From JAQIBY01 sp034721855 (GTDB taxonomy: Bacteria > Bacteroidota > Bacteroidia > Bacteroidales > ML635J-15), in contig JAYENB010000271.1 of the NCBI GenBank assembly GCA_034721855.1, forward strand, positions 1 to 38,916: a DNA stretch of 38,916 nt, given 5' to 3'. The translations under genes were made by a program, and so were the position numbers. Under the pieces are notes generated by a model. It ran no database searches and was not told where the DNA came from. It worked only from the letters and a program-made list of their open reading frames with translations. Shown here in pieces: positions 1 to 7,149 of this stretch (its first letter is position 1; each line of letters begins with the position of its first letter).

Positions 1-94
1 TAAATCAATTTTTATTCTCTTTTTGCTTTATTCCGACTTGCACATAACTTATGTTTATGCATGTCACCGGGCTGCTTGTTAAACACATTATGGC

Positions 95-220
95 TTATCG
101 CCCGGCATGTTGCCTGTGTTTTGGTGACATCCTTTCATCAATAGCTTGCATGGGTTTACGTGTGTAACGTCTCTTACTGTATTCTTTGTCCCAAATGGGG
201 GCTGTTAATTCTTTTTTCAT
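95..220 (-). CDS. possible small basic protein, 41 aa, unrecognised
   Basis: An ATG at 220 opens a 41-codon frame ending in TAA at 95-97. The product is basic and polar (starts MKKELTAPIWDKEYSKRRY, many Lys/Arg/His) with no membrane segment. The start lies in the A/T-rich context (TTAAAAAAATT before ATG) usual for genes of this phylum, and it sits 42 nt downstream of the winged-helix gene on the same strand, so it could be the last gene of that operon. I recognise no family. It could equally be a chance frame; the only support is position, start context and a plausible composition. Confidence 0.35.
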   Translation of the reverse strand: MKKELTAPIWDKEYSKRRYTRKPMQAIDERMSPKHRQHAGR

Positions 221-262
221 AATTTTTTTAATGTAGCAATCTGATTGGTAAGCTTAACAATG

Positions 263-550
263 TTAAGTGTTTGGGTTCAGGTATTCATTGATTGTTGTCA
301 CGTATTTTTCAAATGCTTTCACCCCTTTGTTTGTCAGGCTGCAGGTTGTCAACGGGTAATTGTTCCTGAATGATTTTTTTACTTCCAGGTAACCGGCATC
401 TTCTAGTTTACGGATTTGTACAGACAAGTTGCCGGCAGTTGCCTCCGTTTTTTCTTTAAGAAAACGGAATTCCAACACTTCATGCTTAATCAGCAAAGAA
501 ACAATTGCCAAACGAAGTTGTGAGTGAAGCAAAGGATCCAAATTGTCCAT
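263..550 (-). CDS. winged-helix transcriptional regulator (HTH_34/MarR-like), 95 aa
   Basis: A short single-domain DNA-binding protein. It opens with LDPLLHSQLRLAIVSLL, followed by a helix-turn-helix with the recognition region TAGNLSVQIRKLEDAGYL (about residues 37-54) and a beta-wing (FRNNYPLTTCSLTNKG). This matches the small winged-helix family that acts as a one-domain repressor in many Bacteroidota. No sensor domain is present. Its start is 2 nt after the stop of the membrane-protein gene upstream, so the two are co-transcribed. In this family such a regulator commonly controls its partner membrane gene; that it does so here is inference from the tight pairing. Length is normal for the family. 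Confidence 0.85.
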   Translation of the reverse strand: MDNLDPLLHSQLRLAIVSLLIKHEVLEFRFLKEKTEATAGNLSVQIRKLEDAGYLEVKKSFRNNYPLTTCSLTNKGVKAFEKYVTTINEYLNPNT

Positions 551-552
551 AC

Positions 553-1167
553 TTAGTTATTTTTTTTGTCAAATTCCTTTTTGAGAATGTAGCCGGGGAT
601 GAGGTTTGTTAACGTGATGCCGAGCCCCACCATTAGAATAAGAAAATTCTGGTTTTCCAATACATCATAATAAACCATCAGCATCCAGAATAGGGTGAAC
701 AAGCCAAGCAAATTGGTAATAATTCCACCAATAACCATCGAGCGGAAGCGCATGATTTTACCATCTATAACGGCAGCAAAGCCCAGCAGAATTAAAATGA
801 TCCCGGTACCCATGTGCCCAAAGAAAAAAGTAAATCCAAAGCCGAGAGCAAATGCGTTGACTGCAAACAACCACCAGATATACCCTGAGAGTTTATCCAG
901 AAAACCGGATTTGCCGTGTTTGTTTTTTAATTTGGCGAAATAAATAACCGTATAAATTGCCCCGGGAATGGTAATCAGCCAGGGGATCCATAAAATTTGA
1001 TACATTTCGAGTTCGCCGATAACAAAATGAGCAATTGATGCAAGGAGAATTAACCACCCCCACATACGTAATATGTGGCCATTGTCGTTCCAGTTGGTTT
1101 TACGTGCCTCAATCATACGGGTGATGATTTCAAAGCTTTGTTTGGGATTCATGTCAGTGTTTTTCAT
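553..1167 (-). CDS. conserved integral membrane protein paired with the regulator, 204 aa
   Basis: The soluble N-terminus (MNTDMNPKQSFEIITRMIEA type, about 30 residues) is followed by about five hydrophobic segments: near residues 33-52, 58-77, 92-108, 110-135 and 140-165, with another near 175-195. No catalytic motif is visible. The arrangement (a short ITRMIEARK-like head, then multi-span membrane part, followed immediately by a small winged-helix gene) recurs in Bacteroidota, but the function is unknown to me. It is the first gene of the operon and is preceded by a good promoter at 1192-1223. An internal ATG at codon 6 is an alternative start. Confidence 0.8.
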   Translation of the reverse strand: MKNTDMNPKQSFEIITRMIEARKTNWNDNGHILRMWGWLILLASIAHFVIGELEMYQILWIPWLITIPGAIYTVIYFAKLKNKHGKSGFLDKLSGYIWWLFAVNAFALGFGFTFFFGHMGTGIILILLGFAAVIDGKIMRFRSMVIGGIITNLLGLFTLFWMLMVYYDVLENQNFLILMVGLGITLTNLIPGYILKKEFDKKNN

Positions 1168-1191
1168 AGTGTTTATTTTTTAATTATGCTG

Positions 1192-1223
1192 CAAATATAA
1201 AGTAGTTTATGTTATAAACCAAA
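1192..1223 (-). promoter_or_regulatory. Bacteroidota-type promoter for the membrane protein/regulator operon
   Basis: On the minus strand the sequence reads TTTG, then 20 nt, then TATATTTG. This matches both elements of the Bacteroidota housekeeping promoter (TTTG at -33, TAnnTTTG at -7) with the preferred spacing. It lies 25 nt upstream of the ATG at 1167. Confidence 0.75.
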
Positions 1224-1314
1224 ATTTGTTTGAAAAAAATGCAAATATTTTGTTAATGAGAAAAAGTCAGGTGTTTCATTTCAGCACTATCACTTCTCTT
1301 TCAAAGTGTTTGCT

Positions 1315-1641
1315 GTTTTTGTTTGATGTAATTTTGTGATAAGGCATTGCACAAGGAATTGAATTAGCATTGGATAAAGGGTTGTGGTTTGATGTAATTT
1401 TGTGATAAGGCATTGCATAGATGAGGCCGGTCTAAAAAGTCATTTTATCCCACAAAGCCTCTAATACACAAAGAAATCACAAAGCTATATTTACTGAATA
1501 CCAGTACTTTGTGAAACTTGGTGTCTTTGTGGCTTGGTGGGAAATTTTGTTATTTTGACTTTTTAGACTGAACTCATAGATGAAATAAGTAATTATACAT
1601 TTATAGTTGTGGTTTGATGTAATTTTGTGATAAGGCATTGC
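1315..1641. CRISPR. relic three-repeat CRISPR array, second spacer split by an insertion
   Basis: Three copies of a 36-nt repeat (GTTGTGGTTTGATG ... AAGGCATTGC) lie at 1315-1350, 1381-1416 and 1606-1641. Copies 2 and 3 are identical; copy 1 differs at two positions in its first six bases, as a terminal repeat often does. Spacer 1 (1351-1380) is exactly 30 nt. The interval between copies 2 and 3 is 189 nt, but removing the 159-bp unit delimited by the direct repeat CATAGATGA (1416-1424 and 1575-1583) leaves exactly 30 nt. Repeat length 36 with spacer length 30 is usual for type II-C arrays (also VI-B, but the CAAC repeat end of VI-B is absent). No cas gene, tracrRNA or leader is recognisable nearby, so this is an orphan remnant. 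No fourth repeat follows 1641. Confidence 0.8.
1425..1574. mobile_element. MITE-like hairpin element inserted in a CRISPR spacer
   Basis: A roughly 150-bp non-coding unit with inverted termini: GTCTAAAAAGTCA at the left and TGACTTTTTAGAC at the right (13 bp perfect). It is flanked by the 9-bp direct repeat CATAGATGA, which I read as a target-site duplication; the exact boundary could be 7-9 bp. The interior is a further imperfect hairpin (CACAAAG-rich left arm, CTTTGTG-rich right arm). It encodes no transposase, so it would have been moved in trans. A related element starts at 38791. Confidence 0.75.
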
Positions 1642-1717
1642 AAATCCCTGCTATACTCTCAGGATGAAAAATTTTGTGTATGTTTGTCTGTCAATACAGT
1701 CATATATGCTTACAAAA

Positions 1718-2566
1718 ATGGGTTCAAAAATTGTTTACATAGCCGGACTTGGGCATTCGGGATCAACCATCCTGGATATGTCGCTGGGAACTTTGCCCGG
1801 GGTTGTGGGGTTGGGTGAATTGAAATCCATCATGGATGAGCGTTCGCGGGACCGGCATTTTACCTCGGTATGTTCATGCGGTAAACACGCCAAGGATTGT
1901 GTTGTGTGGAAAGAAGTGCACGGTGTCCTAAAAGGGTTGAACAGCGATTCCGAAAAGCTGGAAGCCATGCTTGAATTGCTGAAACGTAATTTTGGCGATT
2001 GTGTGACCATGGTGGACTCTTCCAAAAATAGTTATGCATACCTGAAATACCTAAGCGAAAAGCATGATTTAAAAGTAATCTACCTGACACGCGATGTCAG
2101 AAGCTGGAGCTATACACGGCATTTGGCAACCAGGAAACCTGTGGTGTATTATTTTTTACGGTGGTACCTGGAAAATCTTAAATTGCGTTTGCGGATTAAG
2201 AAAATGGGCATTAAACCATGGTATGTCGGTTACGAGGAAATGGCACTTTATCCTGAACATGTGCTGCCAACAATTGCTAAGCACCTTGGCCTGGAGTATT
2301 CCGAATCCATGCTTTCGCTTGACGAGACAAACAGCCACATCATCAGTGGGAATGTTGCCAGGGTAGATAAGATAAAAAGGCTTAACTGGAAATACGATGC
2401 CAGGTGGATGGTATCACGCCGGATTATGTTTTTGTCTCCTCTGTTTCTTTTGGTTCAGAAAATGAACCGTAAACTTGTTTATTCCATGGTTCATAACAAT
2501 TCCATCAGGGATTTTTATCTTTTCGGTACCCGCAGAAGGGATGAAATTAGCAAAACCCACAATTGA
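1718..2566 (+). CDS. sulfotransferase-family protein, about 282 aa
   Basis: PAPS-dependent sulfotransferase fold. The N-terminal strand and P-loop KIVYIAGLGHSGSTILD bind the 5'-phosphosulfate group (residues 4-20 from this start). The later LTRDVRSWSYT segment matches the 3'-phosphate-binding region. A cysteine-rich stretch (CSCGKHAKDC) follows the P-loop, as in bacterial relatives that modify glycans or lipids; the substrate cannot be told. I chose the ATG at 1718 because it places the P-loop near the N-terminus as in the family. Upstream in-frame ATGs at 1664 and 1706 exist, but 1664 lies only 22 nt after the last CRISPR repeat, in sequence that would be spacer or array flank. It stands alone, with no glycan-synthesis neighbours in the window and no clear terminator. 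Confidence 0.8.
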   Translation: MGSKIVYIAGLGHSGSTILDMSLGTLPGVVGLGELKSIMDERSRDRHFTSVCSCGKHAKDCVVWKEVHGVLKGLNSDSEKLEAMLELLKRNFGDCVTMVDSSKNSYAYLKYLSEKHDLKVIYLTRDVRSWSYTRHLATRKPVVYYFLRWYLENLKLRLRIKKMGIKPWYVGYEEMALYPEHVLPTIAKHLGLEYSESMLSLDETNSHIISGNVARVDKIKRLNWKYDARWMVSRRIMFLSPLFLLVQKMNRKLVYSMVHNNSIRDFYLFGTRRRDEISKTHN

Positions 2567-2704
2567 TAGAAACTTTTTTTGTCTGTATGGCATCAATGCA
2601 TTGCCGATTCCATTATTCCTTAATTTTTGGACATAAAATGGTGATTGCTTTTTTTTATTACATTTGCAAAACAAACATATGTTCAATATAAAAAGTAAGT
2701 TATT

Positions 2705-3877
2705 ATGATTTCACAACAACACATATCTGATCGGGCATTAAACATTCCAACATCGGCCATTCATGAAATGACTAGGTTATCACAATTGCAGGAAGATGTT
2801 GCATTTTTGTCCTGGGCCAAACCCACAAGCGATACCCCTGAACACATAAAGGATGCTGCATCCAAAGCCATTATGGAAGGCAAAACCGCAGGGTATTCTC
2901 CAACCTGGGGCTTGGTGCCGCTGCGGGAAGCTGTAGCAAAAAAACTGCGTAATGACAACAAAATTGATGCTACCATTGAGGAAGTAATGATCACGGTGGG
3001 TGCCATTGAAGGTTTATCTGCTGCGGTTCTGGCCACAGTTAATCCCGGTGATGAGGTCATCATTCCAATTCCCGGATATTCCACGCATGTGCGTCAAGTT
3101 GAAATAGCAGGAGGAAAACCTGTGTTGGTACAAACCGATGAGGAAAATGGATATAAACTGGACATTGATAAAATAAATGCTGCCTTAACGGACAAGACAA
3201 AGGCCATTATTTTCAGCGATCCCAACAACCCAACCGGCGCAGTATATTCCAAAGAAGAACTGCAAGCCCTTGCTGACATGGCGACCGAAAACGACCTGAT
3301 GGTTATCGTGGATGAAGCCTATGAATATTTTACCTACGATGGTCATGAACATTATAGCATTGCTTCTTTTGAAGGCATGCATGACAGGGTAATCAGCGTG
3401 TTTACGTTTACAAAATCCTATGCCATGACAGGATGGCGTGTTGGTTACCTGCATGCTCCTGCTGATTTAATCAAACACATTGTGAAAATGCATATCCCAC
3501 TGGCGATATGTGCCCCTGTTGTAGCCCAATATGCAGCCATTGCTGCTTTGGAAGGGCCGCAGGATTGCATTAGCGAATTCAGGCAGCATTACCTGATGGT
3601 AAGGGATGTAATGTGTGAGCGTTTAGACAGGGTAAAACACGTCTTTGATTATCAAAAACCCAAAGGAGCTTACCTGATGTTTCCTCGCATCAAAGCGGAT
3701 GGGAAGGATGATTCCATGAAATTTGCTGTCAACCTACTGCAGAAAGCCGGTGTGTCAACTACCCCGGGGATTGCTTTCAAAGGCGAAGGACATGTGAGGA
3801 TGTCATTTTGCGTTCCCGAAGATATGGTAAACATAGCTTTCGACAGGATTGAAAATTATTTTGGCAAAAACTCCTGA
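2705..3877 (+). CDS. PLP-dependent class I/II aminotransferase, 390 aa
   Basis: Fold-type I aminotransferase of the aspartate aminotransferase superfamily. Visible landmarks are GYSPTWGLVPLREAVA (substrate/cofactor region), FSDPNNPTGAVYS (Asn contacting PLP), IVDEAYEYF (Asp contacting the pyridine nitrogen, plus Tyr), the Schiff-base lysine K237 in TFTKSYAMTGWRVGY, and RMSFCVP (arginine binding the substrate carboxylate) near the C-terminus. The length is normal. The substrate is undetermined; aspartate, aromatic or branched-chain amino acids are all possible. A TACATTTG at 2659-2666 fits a -7 promoter element, but no matching -33 is seen. It is followed after 11 nt by the YchF-like gene, so the two probably form an operon. 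Confidence 0.88.
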   Translation: MISQQHISDRALNIPTSAIHEMTRLSQLQEDVAFLSWAKPTSDTPEHIKDAASKAIMEGKTAGYSPTWGLVPLREAVAKKLRNDNKIDATIEEVMITVGAIEGLSAAVLATVNPGDEVIIPIPGYSTHVRQVEIAGGKPVLVQTDEENGYKLDIDKINAALTDKTKAIIFSDPNNPTGAVYSKEELQALADMATENDLMVIVDEAYEYFTYDGHEHYSIASFEGMHDRVISVFTFTKSYAMTGWRVGYLHAPADLIKHIVKMHIPLAICAPVVAQYAAIAALEGPQDCISEFRQHYLMVRDVMCERLDRVKHVFDYQKPKGAYLMFPRIKADGKDDSMKFAVNLLQKAGVSTTPGIAFKGEGHVRMSFCVPEDMVNIAFDRIENYFGKNS

Positions 3878-3888
3878 TAATTGAATAT

Positions 3889-4986
3889 ATGGGACTGAAT
3901 TGTGGCATCATCGGACTGGCTAATTGTGGAAAAACCACCTTTTTTAATTGCATGTCCAGTACTAAAGCGGAAGCGACCAATTATGCTTTTGCCACCAACA
4001 AATCAAACATAGGTGTGATCAAAGTGCCTGATCCACGTTTGCCTGAATTGACGAAATTGCAACCGACAAAAAAAGAAGTGCCGGCCACCATGGAAATTGT
4101 GGATGTACCAGGTTTGACTAAAGGTTCCAGCAGAGGGCAGGGGATAGGCAATGCTTTTTTGAATGATATCAAAAGCAGCGATGCCCTGATACATGTATTG
4201 CGTTGTTTTGATGATGAAAACCTGCCCCATGTTGATGATTCTGTTGATCCGGCAAGGGATTGGGAAACCGTGAATTTTGAATTGCAGGTGAAAGACATGG
4301 AAACCGTGGAACGTAAAATTGGCAGGATGGAAAAATTGGTGAAGACAGGAGACAAAGATGCCAAAAAAGATATGGAGATATTAAACCTGTATAAGCAGCA
4401 CCTGGATGCGTTGCAACCAGCACGTACTGCCCCTGTTTCCAAAGAAGATGCCCGTGTCATTGATGATTTGTTTTTGTATTCGGCAAAACCCGTGATGGTT
4501 GTGTGCAATGTGGATGATGAACATGCTTCGGAAGACAATGAGTATGTAAAACAAGTGCGTGAAGCATTGAAAGACGAAAATATCAAAATTCTGCGCATTG
4601 CTGCCGGTATTGAATCTGAAATTGCTGAACTGGACAAGGAAGATGAACGCCATGAGTTTCTCAATGATTACGGTCTTGACCAACCCAGTGTGGATGTTCT
4701 GATCAGGGAAGCCTATGATATGCTTAATTTGCAATCCTTTTTTACCATTGGTGAAGAAGAAAACAGGGCCTGGACTATCCGCAAAGGCATGACTGCTCCC
4801 GAAGCTGCCGGTGTTATTCATTCGGATCTTCAAAAAGGGTTTATCCGTGCAGAAGTGATGAAATACGAGGATTTTGTGAATTATAAAAGCGAACAGGCTG
4901 TCAAAGAAGTAGGAAAATTTTACGTAGAAGGAAAAAACTACGTGGTACAGGACGGAGATATCCTGCATATTCGTTTTAATATCTGA
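3889..4986 (+). CDS. divergent YchF-family P-loop NTPase with TGS domain, 365 aa
   Basis: Full-length relative of YchF/Ola1, the translation-associated OBG-type NTPase. The G-domain is N-terminal, followed by the helical insert and the C-terminal TGS-like DUF933 domain (FFTIGEEENRAWTIRKG ... VQDGDILHIRFNI), which is close to canonical. The nucleotide-binding part is not canonical: the P-loop is GLANCGKT (residues 9-16) instead of G-x-PNVGKS, the following ANFPFCTIxPN segment reads TNYAFATNKSN, and the N(M/V)xE specificity motif reads NVDD (207-210). G3 (DVPGLTKGSSRGQGIGN) is kept. This suggests a second, specialised paralog rather than the housekeeping YchF; that is inference, as the rest of the genome is not visible. 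It is downstream of an aminotransferase gene. Confidence 0.85.
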   Translation: MGLNCGIIGLANCGKTTFFNCMSSTKAEATNYAFATNKSNIGVIKVPDPRLPELTKLQPTKKEVPATMEIVDVPGLTKGSSRGQGIGNAFLNDIKSSDALIHVLRCFDDENLPHVDDSVDPARDWETVNFELQVKDMETVERKIGRMEKLVKTGDKDAKKDMEILNLYKQHLDALQPARTAPVSKEDARVIDDLFLYSAKPVMVVCNVDDEHASEDNEYVKQVREALKDENIKILRIAAGIESEIAELDKEDERHEFLNDYGLDQPSVDVLIREAYDMLNLQSFFTIGEEENRAWTIRKGMTAPEAAGVIHSDLQKGFIRAEVMKYEDFVNYKSEQAVKEVGKFYVEGKNYVVQDGDILHIRFNI

Positions 4987-5365
4987 TACCAAGTTGCGTT
5001 CAATCCCGTCTATCGGCAGGCAAGCCAGACAGGGACATGGTCCGTTTTTACTTTCCGTATAGATTCCACTTCCCTGCTCCGCCAAGTGTTTTCACTTGCT
5101 GTTATGTGCTGGTCTTTTGATCTCAGAACAAGGAATAACGATTTATGATTTAAAGTCTTCATTTATCTTTATTCAAATTTTTTGTGCAGTTTCAAAACTC
5201 TTTACAAATATAGAAATCAATTCATTAATTATTCATAATTTTTTTAACTTCTCAAATCAAAAATTGTTAATCGTTGTTCTTAAATCTCGTAGGATATTAT
5301 TGAACAAATTGTATTTCAGTATAATGCCAATTGAACATATATCGGTATAACACAGGATTGAGTGG
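4987..5365. other. intergenic region between convergent ychF-like and pckA, no gene recognised
   Basis: A 379-nt A/T-rich interval. Near 5017-5037 the sequence CCCGTCTATCGGCAGGCAAG resembles, with a few changes, the CCCGTCTGTCGCCGGGCAAG block at 38568 and its inverted copy at 18853, so it may be a fragment of the same dispersed repeat. An open frame of 84 codons on the plus strand has low-complexity, unconvincing composition. I see no clear rho-independent terminator for either flanking gene. Confidence 0.5.
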
Positions 5366-7015
5366 TTATTTCCCGGGGCAGTTTTTCTTCACTTCCGGTG
5401 AAATGTTGTTCTTCCCGTATGCTTTGTCAAATGCTTTACTGAATTCCTGTGCTAACCTCTTAGCCGTTGTTTCATAATCATCCTTGTCTTTCCATGTGTT
5501 AACCGGCATCAGCATTTCTGAGGGTACCCCGGGAACAGAGGTTGGTACATTGAGATGAAATAAATCATCGGTTTCATATTCCACACTTTCAAGCTGGCTG
5601 TTTAGCGCTGCATCCACCATTTTACGTGTCAGCCTTAAGTCAATGCGTTTGCCTGTGCCATATTTTCCCCCTGTCCAGCCTGTGTTGATCAAAAATACAT
5701 TGGTGTTGAATTTCTCCATTTTTTTACCCAGCATCTGTGAGTAAACAGATGGCAATCCCGGCATAAATGGTTGACCGAAAAAGCGGCTGAATGTGGCCTC
5801 AGGTTGGGTTATGTCTGTTTCTGTACCGGCAAGTTTAGACGTATATCCCATCAAAAACCATAGCATAGCCTGGTGTTTATTCAATTTGGCAACCGGGGGT
5901 AACACGCCATAAGCATCCGCTGTTAAAAACAAAATGGTAGAAGGATGACCCGCGGTACTGGATTTTTTGATATTGGGAAGGTATGTCAACGGATAGGAGG
6001 CACGTGAATTTGGTGTTAGCCTGTCATCATGATAATCAAAGTTTCCATCCGGATAGATCATGGCATTTTCTACAATTGAACCGTGATTAAGGTAATCGTT
6101 TTCATGCATAATGGCATTGTAAATATCGGGTTCTTTTGCAGGATCAATATCAATCATTTTAGCGTAACAGCCATTTTCAAAATTGGCTATCCCGTTATCA
6201 GACCAGCCGTGTTCGTCATCACCAAGCAAAGCCCGGTTTGGATCGGCCGAAAGGGTTGTTTTGCCTGTTCCGGATAAACCAAGAATCAACGCTGATTTAT
6301 CATCATTGCCCACATTGGCACTACAGTGCAAAGGCAGTACTTTTTCAAATGGCAGGTAATAATTCATGACGGTAAACATCAGCTTTTTTACGCTGCCCAA
6401 ATACGCCGATCCGATGATAATCCCCATGCGCCTGTCAAGGTCCATAGCAACAATCATGTTGGATGTTTCCCCATTTTCGGTTTTCCGCAATTTCCATTCG
6501 TATTTCTTCCTGTTTAGTTTGTGATATGGCAAGCTGAGCAAGGTAAAATCTTTATTGTGAAAACATGATTTTTCGATATTTTCCGGTATAGGCCTGAACA
6601 TATTATATGAAAACAGAGTTGTCAGTGCATGGTCGGTGATGGTTTTAACAGGCAGTGCAAATTCTTCAGATGCCCCGATGACACGGTCTGATGTGTATAT
6701 TTTTTTGCTTTCCTTTATGATGTTTTCAGCATCGTCATACACCATATCAAAAAGCTTTTCTGTCATCGGCAGGTTATTGGGTGAGTTCCAATCAACGTGG
6801 ATTTGAGAAGATGGCCTTTTTACAATAAGTGTGTCTTTGGGGCTTCTGCCTGTGGATTCCGGAGGCGTCCATGTGGCAAGGCATCCGTTTTTAGCAACCA
6901 GGCATTCTTTGTTGTTTACACTTGCTTTGATGATTTCCTGACGTGGGGAATTGCTGATTACGTCTGTGTGATTATTCAGTGTGTCTGCTAGTTTATCATT
7001 CAGTGTTTTCATCAT
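5366..7015 (-). CDS. pckA: ATP-dependent phosphoenolpyruvate carboxykinase, 549 aa
   Basis: Catalyses oxaloacetate + ATP to phosphoenolpyruvate + CO2 + ADP in the cytoplasm; in fermentative Bacteroidota it often runs in the CO2-fixing direction. The ATP-type signature is clear: P-loop GLSGTGKTTLSADPN (about residues 246-260), the metal/oxaloacetate segment LLGDDEHGWSDNGIANFENG, TAGHPSTILFLTADAYGVLPPV, and the R/K-rich GKRIDLRLTR near the C-terminus. Length is typical. The first codons are ATG ATG, so the start may be 7015 or 7012. A TATTTTTG on the minus strand at 7064-7071 could be the -7 promoter element. Downstream of the carboxyltransferase gene on the same strand, separated by 134 nt, giving an oxaloacetate/pyruvate/PEP node. 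Confidence 0.95.
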   Translation of the reverse strand: MMKTLNDKLADTLNNHTDVISNSPRQEIIKASVNNKECLVAKNGCLATWTPPESTGRSPKDTLIVKRPSSQIHVDWNSPNNLPMTEKLFDMVYDDAENIIKESKKIYTSDRVIGASEEFALPVKTITDHALTTLFSYNMFRPIPENIEKSCFHNKDFTLLSLPYHKLNRKKYEWKLRKTENGETSNMIVAMDLDRRMGIIIGSAYLGSVKKLMFTVMNYYLPFEKVLPLHCSANVGNDDKSALILGLSGTGKTTLSADPNRALLGDDEHGWSDNGIANFENGCYAKMIDIDPAKEPDIYNAIMHENDYLNHGSIVENAMIYPDGNFDYHDDRLTPNSRASYPLTYLPNIKKSSTAGHPSTILFLTADAYGVLPPVAKLNKHQAMLWFLMGYTSKLAGTETDITQPEATFSRFFGQPFMPGLPSVYSQMLGKKMEKFNTNVFLINTGWTGGKYGTGKRIDLRLTRKMVDAALNSQLESVEYETDDLFHLNVPTSVPGVPSEMLMPVNTWKDKDDYETTAKRLAQEFSKAFDKAYGKNNISPEVKKNCPGK

Positions 7016-7149
7016 TACGTTATATTAATGTTAGTCATGTTATTTGTTAACTTCATCAGACAACAAAAATAAATATTTATAAGAGGAAAAAACAGTTTTA
7101 TAGCAGGTTTTTGCAATTTGTTTTATGACAGAGTTCAGGCTTGGTTGCT

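Noticed and set aside
1..262. tracrRNA or CRISPR leader near the array
   Set aside because: I looked for an anti-repeat (GCAATGCCTTATC type) on both strands near the window start and found none.
1315..1641. Type VI-B (Cas13b) array, suggested by 36-nt repeats and 30-nt spacers
   Set aside because: Cas13b repeats usually end in CAAC and pair with their GTTG start; this one ends in CATTGC, and no cas13b is present. Type II-C is the better guess, but the type stays open.
5096..5350. 84-codon plus-strand frame between the ychF-like gene and pckA
   Set aside because: Composition is Ile/Phe/Leu-rich, as any A/T-rich non-coding stretch would give; there is no start context, no family likeness, and it lies between convergent genes.
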